Shown here in pieces: positions 1 through 8,713 of a DNA stretch of 45,461 nucleotides. Source of the stretch: Ornithinibacillus scapharcae TW25. GTDB lineage: Bacteria; Bacillota; Bacilli; Bacillales; Amphibacillaceae. A model generated the notes under the pieces. The model saw only the letters and a program-made list of their open reading frames with translations, was not told the DNA's origin and did not search any database. The stretch lies in NCBI RefSeq assembly GCF_000190475.1, contig NZ_AEWH01000039.1, positions 1-45,461 on the forward strand, read 5' to 3'. A program made the position numbers and the translations under genes. The first letter of the stretch is position 1, and each line of letters begins with the position of its first letter.

Positions 1-1525
1 CGGTTCGCATACTGAATAACTTGCTCAGTTAATAGCGCTTGATCAAGCATAACATCCGTTTGTTCAATTAGTAAATCAATAGAAGCTTTTGCGGATGATA
101 AAGAACGTTGGACTTCTGATATATCTAATGGACTTTTATCGAGAGCTTTTAATACTAAGTTACTCTTCTCCAATGATTCTTCCATTGTATTCCATATAAA
201 GCTTGGTACACCTGGAATATTACTTTTTTAATTTTTCTATTTGTTTCGTTTATTAATTCACGAATTTCAGCCAAATGTTCTTTCGCTTCAAGCTCATCTT
301 TCCGTAAATTGTAAACACTTAGTTTAAAATCATTATGCTTCTCAAGAAGCTCTTCCAGTTTATTGAAGCCTAATTCTAATTTTTCTCGTAGCTCAGAATG
401 TGGTGTGGATTCATCCTCCATACCGTTTACCATTTCATCATAAACTTTTTGTAACTGAGTGATACTCTTTTCTAATGATAAATACTTTTCCATATCTTGA
501 TCGTCAAAGTAATATGTTTGTTTTAAATTGTTAACTTCCTCTTTAGTTTCCTCAAAAGAAGCAGCCACTTCGTTAATGGACTGTTGGTAATTAGACATTT
601 GCGTTTCCATATAATTCTTAGCAATTGCCTCTTTTTCCAGTAATTGATACATTTCTTGAATTCGTTCTTCTACCTCTGCTATTAAATTCTTTGCTTCCGT
701 TGCTTGCCCTTTTTCTAAAGCATTTACACAATCCAATAAACGTTGTTGGTAGCCTTGGAGCTCCTTTTCGAAACCAAGATGATCAATCCGGAATCCTTCC
801 TCTTTCATTTCCTTGATTCCTGCATATAAGTCATCAATTTGAGTAGGGATGTCTTGTTTACATGCACGATAAATATCTGGAAATTCTTCTATTTCCTTTT
901 CAAGGTTATCAAGACGTTCTTTAAGGGAATCTACTAAATCCTTTGCTTCTATATAATTACCGTCGTCAACTAAGTCATGATATTGATTTAACATTTCAGT
1001 CAACTCATCTATTTCAACTTCAAAACGAACCTCTGCTTTTCCATATTGGAATCTATTCTGTAAAATCTTTTTTCGTAAGTTCTTTATTGTTGGTTGAATA
1101 TGTTCTACTTCTTTACGACTCGTTTCCTCGGACTCCACTAACTCATCTAATTCAGCTAGTATTTTCTCTATGTCCTTCTCAATCGATTGAAGGAGTTGTT
1201 CCGTCTTTTTAAGAATCTTCTTTCCCGTTGTAAATTTAAATTTATCGGCAGCTTCTTCTGCATCAAATAAATACTCTTCAATGTCTGGTAAATCTTTCGA
1301 TAAAATATATTCCCAACGTTCCTTCCAAGACTCAAATCTATCCTGGGTCTCCCCTTGTAAATTAAGTGTTTTAATTCGAGTTAACTCAGCAGAAACATTT
1401 CGGTTCATGATTTCTAATTTCCAGCTTTCCAACCGGTCCACATTATCATATGTTTTCTTCCTCATAATAAGGCTTATAATAAACAACGCTAGAATAACAA
1501 GTATTAGTCCAATAAAAATCTCCAT
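1..1525 (-). pseudogene. ezrA: Septation ring formation regulator EzrA, frameshifted, 3' end off the window
   Basis: EzrA is a membrane-anchored spectrin-like protein that restrains FtsZ ring formation and links FtsZ to cell-wall synthesis. The product shows a short N-terminal membrane segment (about residues 4-22), then RLESWK and about 480 residues of charged, coiled-coil-rich helix, as in the family (about 560 aa). ATG at 1525 is chosen over a longer start at 1558 because a strong GGGGG-type ribosome site lies 7-8 bases upstream and family members start with ME-(I/F)-hydrophobic. Reading closes at 155, but the missing tail continues in another frame from about 230 to base 1 (SNIPGVPSF... 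to ...LLTEQVIQYANR, an EzrA signature). One extra A in the six-A coding-strand tract at 224-229 rejoins the frames. The remaining ~45 residues lie off the left edge. The identity is near certain; whether the frameshift is real is doubtful. Confidence 0.93.
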
Positions 1526-1720
1526 AGTAAAGCCCCCTAAAATCCACAAAAATTCCATCTATTATACACGATATGTGTTTCGTGAGTTACTTAATTAGTA
1601 TAATCCTTATAATACCACGTATAGGCGATTTTTGGCTAAAAAAATCAAATAAAAACGTGTTTTTTTGTCAAATTTTGAATGGTTGTGTATATTAATGCGC
1701 ATGCAATAAGATAAGTGAAC

Positions 1721-1748
1721 AAAAAAAGGCTGCTATTCACAACCTTTC
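1721..1748 (-). terminator. Terminator downstream of refZ
   Basis: Read on the minus strand, AAAGGTTG and CAGCCTTT form an 8-bp stem (one G-U pair) with a 7-base loop, followed by a run of seven T. It lies just after the refZ stop codon and separates refZ from ezrA. Confidence 0.7.
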
Positions 1749-1756
1749 TATTTCCT

Positions 1757-2368
1757 CTATTCTGTTATATAATCGACCCATTTGTGAATGGTTTGTACAT
1801 ACTTATTTACAAAAAGGGAATGGGAATATTCCCCAACTACTTGGTTTCTCCATTCGTTTTGCAGTACATAGGGGGTTACTAACATGCCCTTTAATTGCAT
1901 TAGTAAAAACTGGCTGTCTAGCTTTTGTTTTTCTACTTTCTTTTTATCTTTAAAAACAGCCAAAAAGGCGTTTCCAATAATAAAGTTTTCTTTTGCCAGG
2001 TAAGTAACAGCCATTTCACGAACAAATACAGAATCCATCGATAGTTCCCGATGTATGAAACAAGACAATTGTAGATTACTATGTTTATATAGTATAATTC
2101 TATGTATTAATTTTTTTAGAATCTCTTTCGGTGCTTCGTTTTTTGTTTCATCCAGAGTCGTTTCAATGATAGCCAAATATTCTTCGTAGTAATTAGAAAC
2201 AGCATATTCCAAAAGACCTTGTTTCCCTTTGAAATAGTAACTAATTGAGGAAACATTTACACTGGCCTTCTCTGCAATGTCTCTTACCGAAGTACCATGG
2301 AAGCCTTTTTGGTAAAAAAGTGTTGAAGCAGCCTCAACTACTTTTCTTTTGGTTGGTTTGTCTTTCAT
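1757..2368 (-). CDS. refZ: TetR-family DNA-binding protein RefZ (YttP)
   Basis: RefZ is a TetR-type protein that binds origin-proximal palindromes, helps position chromosome capture in the forespore, and interferes with FtsZ when overproduced. The N-terminal helix-turn-helix is clear (KGFHGTSVRDIAEKASVN, about residues 18-36, then SISYYFKGK). The rest is an all-helical ligand or dimer domain, and the length (203 aa) fits. The ATG at 2368 is preferred: AAGGAG lies 9 bases upstream, whereas the upstream TTG at 2377 abuts the ribosome site. It sits between ezrA and ytsP exactly as in Bacillus, which is what separates RefZ from generic TetR regulators. It is transcribed divergently from ytsP. The function is transferred from the family. 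Confidence 0.88.
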   Translation of the reverse strand: MKDKPTKRKVVEAASTLFYQKGFHGTSVRDIAEKASVNVSSISYYFKGKQGLLEYAVSNYYEEYLAIIETTLDETKNEAPKEILKKLIHRIILYKHSNLQLSCFIHRELSMDSVFVREMAVTYLAKENFIIGNAFLAVFKDKKKVEKQKLDSQFLLMQLKGMLVTPYVLQNEWRNQVVGEYSHSLFVNKYVQTIHKWVDYITE

Positions 2369-2486
2369 TGAGTACAACTCCTTATATTACTAAATACTGT
2401 TATTTTATTATTTCGACAAAGAGTTAAAATTTCCTGCATATATTGGCAGGATTAAAAAAACTTTTCAATAGGAAGGAAGAATGTCC

Positions 2487-2966
2487 ATGTTTCAAGCATC
2501 AGCATTTTCAGGTGATAAGGTAAAAGATTATGAGCTTGTTATAAAACAGCTTTCAGCACTAGTTGACGGGGAACCTGATTTAACCGCAAATTTATCCAAT
2601 GCGTCCGCTTTATTAAATCAATTTCTAGACAATATTAACTGGGTTGGTTTTTATTTATGGAAGGAAAACGAGTTAGTACTAGGACCATTCCAAGGCTTAC
2701 CAGCTTGTATTCGTATCGGATATGGAAAAGGTGTCTGCGGAACAGCTGTGAAAGAACGCAAGACCCAACGGGTTGAAGATGTAAATAAATTCCCTGGCCA
2801 TATTGCATGTGATAGCGCGAGTCAATCAGAAATAGTTATACCTATTATAATAGACGGGGAAGTATTTGGTGTTTTAGATATAGATAGCCCTATTTTAAAT
2901 CGTTTTGACGAAACGGATCAAATCTATTTGGAAAAGTTCGTTGAAGAGTTAACAAAACATATCTAA
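2487..2966 (+). CDS. ytsP: Free methionine-(R)-sulfoxide reductase, GAF domain (YtsP)
   Basis: The enzyme reduces free L-methionine-(R)-sulfoxide with thioredoxin as electron donor, in the cytoplasm. The whole 159-aa protein is one GAF domain. Three cysteines at residues 74, 84 and 108 (contexts LPACIRI, KGVCGTA and GHIACDS) keep the 10- and 24-residue spacing of the catalytic and resolving cysteines of fRMsr enzymes. Two ATGs are possible, 2481 and 2487. The second is preferred: GGAAGG is only 4 bases from the first but 10 from the second, and homologues begin MF. A strong hairpin terminator follows. A small TCCTGC/GCAGGA inverted repeat lies upstream at 2432-2451. Confidence 0.9.
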   Translation: MFQASAFSGDKVKDYELVIKQLSALVDGEPDLTANLSNASALLNQFLDNINWVGFYLWKENELVLGPFQGLPACIRIGYGKGVCGTAVKERKTQRVEDVNKFPGHIACDSASQSEIVIPIIIDGEVFGVLDIDSPILNRFDETDQIYLEKFVEELTKHI

Positions 2967-2975
2967 AAAGTTACG

Positions 2976-3005
2976 AAATGGATGTCTATCGCATCCATTT
3001 TTTTC
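2976..3005 (+). terminator. Terminator after ytsP
   Basis: AAATGGATG and CATCCATTT form a 9-bp perfect stem with a 7-base loop, followed by a T run. It starts 10 bases after the ytsP stop codon. Confidence 0.85.
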
Positions 3006-3035
3006 TGCTCATTTTTCTTTCGTTTAAAAGAATAG

Positions 3036-3064
3036 TTGACTTCGTATCCAAAAAATTATATACT
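3036..3064 (+). promoter_or_regulatory. SigA-type promoter of rpsD
   Basis: TTGACT at 3036-3041 and TATACT at 3059-3064 are separated by 17 bases, one mismatch each from consensus. A start near 3071 would give rpsD a leader of about 185 bases. Confidence 0.75.
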
Positions 3065-3071
3065 ATTCCTT

Positions 3072-3255
3072 GTGTAAAATAATACGGCAGCCTAAGTGAA
3101 TCACCAATTTGACCATTTTGTTCCTCTATTTATGAGGTGTATCGCGTAACTCTAAGCTGCTGGAGCGATGGTACATGAAAACATAATGGCATTTGGCAGG
3201 ATCACAGTCTGAAATTTTATTTTATGCAAATAAAATAAAAAGGAGGAAATGTCCA
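3072..3255 (+). promoter_or_regulatory. Long rpsD leader, candidate S4 autoregulatory region
   Basis: In Bacillus, r-protein S4 represses its own gene by binding a structured rpsD leader. The 185-base untranslated stretch here fits that in position and length. Visible structure: GGCAGC near 3087 can pair with GCTGC near 3158, and a perfect 10-bp hairpin of A and T only (TTTTATTTTA at 3215-3224, TAAAATAAAA at 3231-3240) ends directly against the AGGAGG ribosome site at 3241. That hairpin could move the ribosome site between open and closed forms. S4 binding is inferred from the family; the pseudoknot was not modelled. Confidence 0.5.
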
Positions 3256-3858
3256 ATGGCACGATATACAGGATCTCTATGGAAAAAATCCCGTCGTTAT
3301 GGCATTTCATTAACTGGAACTGGCAAAGAGCTAGATAAACGCCCTTATGCTCCAGGGCAACACGGAGCAAACCAACGCAGAAAGCTTTCTGAGTATGGTC
3401 TTCAATTACAAGAAAAACAAAAACTACGCTTTATGTATGGTTTAAATGAGCGTCAATTCCGTACACTATTCGATAAAGCTGGTAAAATGAAAGGTGTTCA
3501 TGGTGAAAACTTCATGATTCTTCTTGAATCTCGCCTTGATAACCTAGTTTATCGTCTAGGACTTGCACGTACTCGTAGACAAGCTCGTCAGCTTGTAAAC
3601 CATGGTCACGTGACAGTTGATGGTTCTCGCGTAGATATCCCATCTTACCTAGTAAAACCAGGTCAAACAATTAGCCTTCGCGAAAAATCAAGAAATCTTG
3701 ATATCGTGAAAGAAGCTATCGAAGTAAACAACTTCGTACCTGAATATTTAACTTTCAATGCTGATAACTTAGAAGGAACTTATAACCGTTTACCAGAACG
3801 TTCTGAGCTTCCATCTGAAATCACTGAACAGTTAATCGTAGAATTCTATTCTCGTTAA
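3256..3858 (+). CDS. rpsD: 30S ribosomal protein S4
   Basis: S4 is a primary 16S rRNA-binding protein that nucleates 30S assembly and, in Bacillus, represses its own synthesis. The 200-aa product has the start [16 protein letters not shown], the basic N-terminal domain, and an S4 RNA-binding fold at about residues 90-155 ([21 protein letters not shown]). It matches the non-zinc bacterial form: the usual N-terminal cysteine cluster is absent. ATG at 3256 follows AAGGAGG by a normal spacing. An upstream in-frame extension to 3193 lies in the leader and has no ribosome site. It is monocistronic between its own promoter and a strong terminator. Confidence 0.98.
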   Translation: MARYTGSLWKKSRRYGISLTGTGKELDKRPYAPGQHGANQRRKLSEYGLQLQEKQKLRFMYGLNERQFRTLFDKAGKMKGVHGENFMILLESRLDNLVYRLGLARTRRQARQLVNHGHVTVDGSRVDIPSYLVKPGQTISLREKSRNLDIVKEAIEVNNFVPEYLTFNADNLEGTYNRLPERSELPSEITEQLIVEFYSR

Positions 3859-3886
3859 TAGTATTGCTTCTTAAAGAGCAATTTAG

Positions 3887-3936
3887 AAGCCCTAGAATTG
3901 TTGTTTTATCAACCTTTCTAGGGCTTTTCTTTTTTC
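3887..3936 (+). terminator. Terminator after rpsD
   Basis: AAGCCCTAGAA and TTCTAGGGCTT form an 11-bp perfect stem with an 18-base loop, followed by a T-rich tail. It starts 28 bases after the rpsD stop. Confidence 0.88.
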
Positions 3937-3970
3937 TGTGTTATGTTAAATTATACCTGCATTAAAAATA

Positions 3971-4000
3971 CATCAGCAATAAATAATTTTATTGCTGATG
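3971..4000. repeat. Perfect 10-bp inverted repeat
   Basis: CATCAGCAAT and ATTGCTGATG are exact reverse complements separated by ten A/T bases. There is no T run after either arm, so it is not a standard terminator. It could be an operator or part of a structured RNA. Confidence 0.6.
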
Positions 4001-4078
4001 TGAAAAAGTTAGTTAATATCACTTACTATAGCTTAATTATATTATTAGCCTTTACGGGGTTTAAAACCGTGAATCTGT

Positions 4079-4119
4079 AAAAAAGCCCCAAATCTTGACT
4101 ATAAGATTTGGGGCTTTTT
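4079..4119 (+). terminator. Strong isolated terminator-like hairpin
   Basis: A 17-bp perfect stem starts AAAAAGCCCC and its other arm ends GGGGCTTTTT, with a 6-base loop. It is symmetric and could work on both strands. GGGGTTT at about 4056 could pair with part of the 5' arm, so an alternative fold is possible. It lies about 140 bases beyond the rpsD terminator and about 190 bases before the next gene. Confidence 0.75.
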
Positions 4120-4310
4120 CTATGCAGAGGTATAGTAGAAAAAAATATAATCATGTATTATTGAATTCAAAGGTGTTTTAATGTAAGAACTAATTTAATC
4201 TACTTCTTGTTGTTGAATTGGGGGCACTCACCCCTTAACCCAAACGGAAAACATTCACATATGGTTACTATATTAACCTATGATTCAATAAATATTGGGA
4301 GCGAAATATT

Positions 4311-5474
4311 TTGAATACTAGAGAAAAACGTATTCCCTTGGACATCATCTTTGTCATTTTTTTCTTAATGTTAGCCAGTCTTTTATCGTTATACAACCTA
4401 CAACAAACGAATCCAGAAAGTGAAAACTTTGTACTAAAGCAATCAGTATGGTTTGGAGTCGGAATACTATTCATGGTAGGAATCCGTTTCTTAGATCCTG
4501 ATCAATTATTCAAACTTAGTCTTCCTGCTTACATACTAGGCGTGATGGTACTAGGTATTCTACTCATTAGCCCAAGTAGCTTAGCACCGGTAATAAATGG
4601 TGCAAATAGTTGGTTTGTGTTTGGAGGCATCTCCATGCAACCCGCAGAATTTACAAAGTTTACTACCATTTTATGCTTGTCCTATGTCATTGTGAAACAC
4701 AAAGAAAAATATGGAACAGGTATATTCAGAAAAGACTTCTTATTGTTATGTAAATTATTTTTGGTCACAGGAATTCCTGTAGGTCTTATAATGTTGCAAC
4801 CAGATTTCGGTACTTCTGTCGTATATCTTATCATTCTAGGAGCTATGGTGCTTTTATCTGGTATTAATTGGAGACTATTAATGGTTTTAGTGGCATCTTT
4901 CACCGTATTAGTAGGCTCCGCACTATTTATTGTCACTCAATTTCCTGAGAAAGCTACTGAGTTTCTTCCAATCGATCCATATCAAGTAGATCGAATAGTG
5001 ACTTGGTTCGACGATTCTGCACCCCAAAATGACAAAAATTTTCAAGTAACAAAATCTTTACTTGCAATAGGTTCAGGCCAATTATTCGGTAAAGGTCTTC
5101 ATGAGCTTGAGGTTTACATTCCTGAGGCACAAACAGACTTTATCTTTGCAATTTTAGGAGAAAGCTTTGGGTATGTCGGCTGTTCCATTGTCATCATGTT
5201 ATACTTCTTTCTAATTTACAACCTGATAATTCGTGGTTTGAAATTGTATAAATCAGATCCATTTTCAGCTTATTTTTGTTTTGGTTTTTCTACTTTACTA
5301 GCTGTTCACACCTTCCAAAATATTGGAATGACTATCGGAGTAATGCCCATTACAGGAATTCCCTTGCTTTTAGTAAGTTATGGAGGAAGCTCTGTTCTAG
5401 CAACCATGATTGGAATGGGAGTCGCCTTTCGGATAGCGGAAGAGAAACTTAGAAGAGAAGAGTTTATGTTTTAA
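4311..5474 (+). CDS. FtsW/RodA/SpoVE-family peptidoglycan polymerase, RodA-like
   Basis: SEDS proteins are multi-pass membrane glycosyltransferases that polymerise lipid II, each working with a class B penicillin-binding protein. The 387-aa product has about ten hydrophobic segments and the family signatures: GANSWFVFGGISMQPAEFTK (about residues 98-117), a QPDFGTSVVY block, the LPIDPYQVDRI region with a following Q-x-x-K-S-L-L-A-IGSG, and the C-terminal SYGGSS. Length and pattern fit RodA slightly better than FtsW. The start is TTG at 4311 with GGGAG 8 bases upstream. There is no such gene here in B. subtilis, so it is probably an extra paralogue. No dedicated class B PBP is adjacent, but a class A PBP lies 7 kb away. 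Its partner and timing (growth or sporulation) cannot be told. Confidence 0.88.
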   Translation: MNTREKRIPLDIIFVIFFLMLASLLSLYNLQQTNPESENFVLKQSVWFGVGILFMVGIRFLDPDQLFKLSLPAYILGVMVLGILLISPSSLAPVINGANSWFVFGGISMQPAEFTKFTTILCLSYVIVKHKEKYGTGIFRKDFLLLCKLFLVTGIPVGLIMLQPDFGTSVVYLIILGAMVLLSGINWRLLMVLVASFTVLVGSALFIVTQFPEKATEFLPIDPYQVDRIVTWFDDSAPQNDKNFQVTKSLLAIGSGQLFGKGLHELEVYIPEAQTDFIFAILGESFGYVGCSIVIMLYFFLIYNLIIRGLKLYKSDPFSAYFCFGFSTLLAVHTFQNIGMTIGVMPITGIPLLLVSYGGSSVLATMIGMGVAFRIAEEKLRREEFMF

Positions 5475-5586
5475 GGACTTTACAAAAAGCTAGAGGAGAA
5501 ATGAATGTTTCAAACCAAGATGCAAAAAATCTTAATTCTCGGGTAGCGGTGTAGAATTATTAAGTAATAAAATAAATAGAATGTAT

Positions 5587-5626
5587 AAAAAGCCCAGAGA
5601 ACCATTGTGAAATTAGTCTCTGGGCT
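5587..5626 (-). terminator. Terminator for the minus-strand chemoreceptor
   Basis: AGCCCAGAGA and TCTCTGGGCT form a 10-bp perfect stem with a 16-base loop. On the minus strand it is followed by five T. It lies 128 bases beyond the chemoreceptor stop codon and between two convergent genes. Confidence 0.7.
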
Positions 5627-5753
5627 ATTAAGCTACTAGTTACAAACCATTAAGTTTAGGTAGAAATAAATCCTTCTCATTAATAAATATGATTCGAGTC
5701 TAAGAATATATCTAAAAAGTTATAATCTCTCAGTCTAGAAATCAAAATTAAAA

Positions 5754-7790
5754 CTACAACTTGAAATGTCTCACTAGTTCATTCAGATCCTCTGCTAACC
5801 TTGCTAGCTGTTCAGAACTTCCAGCTACCTCTTCCATTATACTACTTGTTTGTTGAGATGAAGCTGAAGTTTGTTCTATACCTGCCGCAGATTCTTCTGA
5901 AATAGCAGCTATCTCTTCAACAGAGCTATTCATTTTTTCCGTGTTCGTAGCTATGTCGGATAAATTAGTAGAGGTGTTTTGGATGCTCTCCACCATTTCA
6001 GTTACTGCCTCTCTAATCGTTCCAAATGTAACACCTGTTGATTCAATTTGAGTTTTCCCGTGTTCTACTTCAATATATCCATTCTGTAAGGATTTAGCTA
6101 CAGTGGTTGTTTCTTCTTGAATATTCGTTACGATATTCGTTATTTCTGAGACAGAATCGGTTACTTGTTCTGCTAACTTCCTAACCTCATCAGCTACTAC
6201 GGCAAATCCCTTTCCATGCTCTCCTGCTCTTGCTGCCTCTATTGCTGCATTTAAGGCAAGAAGATTTGTTTGATCTGCGATATCTCTAATGACTGAAACT
6301 AAATTGGTAATATCCTGTGATTGCTTATCTAAGCCTTTTACCTTGCTAACAGAGTCTAGTACAATTTGATCAATTTTTTCCATTTGTTGAATGGAAAGAT
6401 TCATTAAATCTGACCCAGTGTTTGTTAAATTCAATACTTGCTTAGAACTATCCTCAATTCTTTCTCCATTCTGATTTAACTCTTGAATCTTCATTGTAAA
6501 AGTACTCATAACAGATGCAAGGTCACTAGCACTATGTGCCTGTGTTTCCGATCCAGCAGCTAGTTCCTGCATAGTAGTTGCGACTTGTTCGGCACCAGTT
6601 CGAACCTCATTAGCTGATTGTGTTAACTCCTCACTTTGACTTGATACCGTCTCAGAGACGACATTAATTTCATTTAATAATTCATGCATTTTATTCTTCA
6701 TCTTATTAGTTGCATGTACCAGTTGACCGATTTCATCTCTTGATTTTGTAGTAAGAGGTTCTTGCGTTAAGTCACCACTTGCAATACTATTCATTCTCTT
6801 CATCACATTTTTAATTGGTAAGGTTATTCTTCTAGTTAGTACAATAGATACCAAAATAGCTAGCGCTATCACTATAGCTAAGCTTATTAAAATTGGGAGA
6901 ATAATAGCTTGTGCTTTCTTTTCAAAATCCTCCACAAACACCGTACCGGCTAATATCCAATCGGTAGTAGGGTTTCTCTAAAATCCGATAATTGATTCTT
7001 TATTGTCTATTTGATATTCTACTATTCCTTGATCTCCATACTCTATTATTTCCTTATAGTACTTTTCTTGTGATTGGTTCTGTCCAATTAACTCTTGATT
7101 AGGATGGGCCATATATTTGCCTGTCTCATCAAGTATAACTGCATAACCAGTTTCCCCAATAGTAATCCTGTTAATCATCTCAATTAATGTATTTACATAG
7201 ATATCAGTTCCAATAACACCCACAAGTTCTGTATTGGAATAATATGCTTTTGCAGCTGTTACTACTGTTTTTCCGGTACTTGCATCTACATATGGCTCAC
7301 TCCAGATAATATCCCCTTCAGCTTCAACAGCATCCTGGTACCAACTTCGTTCTGTAACATTAAAATCCGCACCTAGCTCAGCATGAGGATGAATAACTAC
7401 CTCCCCCGTACCCTCTAACCCAATATATATACTACTAATCGACGGCATAGTTTCTTGGGTTTCTCTTAGAGATTGCAATAACTCATTATTATTATCTATA
7501 TGATAATTCATGAGATAATCACTGGAAATTAAACGTTCAATGGTATTATCAATATTGTCAAAGAACATTTCAAACGTATCATTCATACTTACCATTTGGC
7601 TTTCAACATTTCTTGTAAGCTCTAATGTAGTCGTTTTAACACTAGAACTATAACTGACCAGGGCAATGATACCACCAGTAAAGATTATTAAAATTAGAAA
7701 CGGAAATAATATTTTGTTTTGTAATGACCCTGTAAATAAGGTACTTAAACGAAATCTTTTAGTTTTACTATCTTGTTGTTTGTCTATCAT
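5754..7790 (-). pseudogene. Methyl-accepting chemotaxis protein with Cache sensor, interrupted by an in-frame TAG
   Basis: This is a transmembrane chemoreceptor that signals through CheW and CheA. Read through, it has 678 codons, close to the ~660 aa of B. subtilis McpA/B and TlpA/B. Order: cytoplasmic N-tail, TM1 (about 28-50), a large extracellular Cache-type domain (about 55-290), TM2 (about 295-319), HAMP (about 320-372), and the methylation and signalling bundle. The bundle has the conserved hairpin tip ([20 protein letters not shown]) and ends HFKL with no CheR-docking tail. The frame is stopped by TAG at 6978-6980, just before [11 protein letters not shown], in the membrane-proximal end of the sensor. 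The frame is unchanged on either side, so one substitution could cause it; a paired insertion and deletion nearby would also restore a typical G-F-R-E-N-P-T-T sequence. If real, an N-terminal fragment of 270 aa would be made. AAGGAG lies rather far (13 bases) before the ATG at 7790. Confidence 0.88.
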
Positions 7791-8225
7791 TATCTTAATT
7801 AGTCTCCTTGTCTTATATCCTATGTCTGCCCCTTTTATTGAGTGAAATGTAGTATGTAATTCCTACTACTATTGCCCAATAATTAGTAACATTACTAAAT
7901 TGATTCAACCTCCTTATTATTCTAATTATTTCCCCATTATAGCATAGCATCTAAAAGTTAAATTACAACGTGGTAATACATGGTAATTCTTGACTTATTC
8001 ATCCAACTATGTCCACTTCTATTATCACGTATCTTTTATTATTCACTAGTTTAGATCCACGACAGATTTAGAAATCCATTAAACTATCCACTTTTTCCCA
8101 ACAACTTAACTCTGTGTATATCATTAACAAATCCCTCTAATATACCGAAATAAATAAAGTGAGTAATTAGTACTAGTTCTTTGCGACTATACCCAAACAA
8201 CATGATTGATAAAGGAGGAAAAGCA
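7791..8225. other. Divergent regulatory region between the chemoreceptor and cheW
   Basis: This 435-base AT-rich spacer carries the promoters of two divergent chemotaxis units. Seen: a possible SigD-like site at 8125-8151 for cheW; two copies of GGTAAT eleven bases apart near 7975-7990; and, on the minus strand at 7813-7908, a 31-codon frame discussed as a finding. No firm gene was found. Confidence 0.5.
8125..8151 (+). promoter_or_regulatory. Possible SigD-type promoter of cheW-mcp
   Basis: TAAC and ACCGAAAT separated by 15 bases resemble the motility sigma factor consensus TAAA-N15-GCCGATAT (3 of 4 and 6 of 8 matches). It lies 75 bases before the cheW start. The match is suggestive only; SigD control of chemotaxis genes in Bacillus is established. 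Confidence 0.3.
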
Positions 8226-8681
8226 ATGGGTATTATGAAAACCATTATATTTAGATTGAATGAACAATCTTTTGGTATTGATGTTCAACAAATTCTTTCC
8301 ATAGAACGAGTGCAAGCAATTACCCCCATTCCAAAGGCACCAGTGTTCATTAAAGGGCTCATTAACTTAAGGGATGCTAATATTCCAATCATTGATTTAA
8401 AGGAAAGATTGATGATGGCACAATCTAACCATTCAAGTGATAACCGCATACTGATCGTTAGTTTAAACGATAGGCAGGTTGGATTTATGGTAGATGCCGC
8501 TACAGATGTAGTCGATATTGACGATACGATGATTGAGCTAGCACCTAGTTTTACAGGTCAGATTGATAATTCATTTATTCAAGGTGTGGCAAAAATCGAA
8601 GAAAATCTACTAATACTATTAGATCTAGAAAACATACTTAATATGCAAGAAACGAAAGTAGTAGAAAACCTTACGAACTAA
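8226..8681 (+). CDS. cheW: Chemotaxis coupling protein CheW
   Basis: CheW bridges chemoreceptors to the histidine kinase CheA. The 151-aa product is a single CheW domain from end to end, with the characteristic I-E-R-V-Q-x-I-T-P-I-P segment (about residues 27-37), V-F-I-K-G-L-I-N-L-R (about 42-51) and the D-A-A-x-D-V-V region. No response-regulator domain follows, so it is CheW rather than CheV. ATG at 8226 is chosen because AAAGGAGG lies 8 bases upstream; the upstream in-frame TTG at 8181 has no ribosome site. It is followed after 32 bases by a chemoreceptor gene, probably one transcript. In B. subtilis cheW is in the large fla/che operon, so this copy is either a second CheW devoted to these receptors or a relocated one. 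Confidence 0.93.
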   Translation: MGIMKTIIFRLNEQSFGIDVQQILSIERVQAITPIPKAPVFIKGLINLRDANIPIIDLKERLMMAQSNHSSDNRILIVSLNDRQVGFMVDAATDVVDIDDTMIELAPSFTGQIDNSFIQGVAKIEENLLILLDLENILNMQETKVVENLTN

Positions 8682-8713
8682 TCTACTACAAATAACATCA
8701 GGGAGTTGACATA

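Larger units (their letters stand above)
3937..4310. other. Intergenic region with three inverted repeats, no gene seen
   Basis: No convincing reading frame lies in these 374 bases. Structure is dense. A perfect 10+10 inverted repeat with a 10-base spacer lies at 3971-4000. A strong terminator-like hairpin lies at 4079-4119. GGGG-CACTCA-CCCC lies within a longer TTGGG/CCCAA pairing at about 4218-4242. The second hairpin ends in five T and has no annotated gene just upstream, so it may end a small RNA or attenuate the gene at 4311. No clear SigA promoter was found. Confidence 0.6.

Noticed and set aside
943-1212. Plus-strand open frames opposite ezrA
   Set aside because: They lie antisense to a well-conserved coding region, lack ribosome sites and have no recognisable content.
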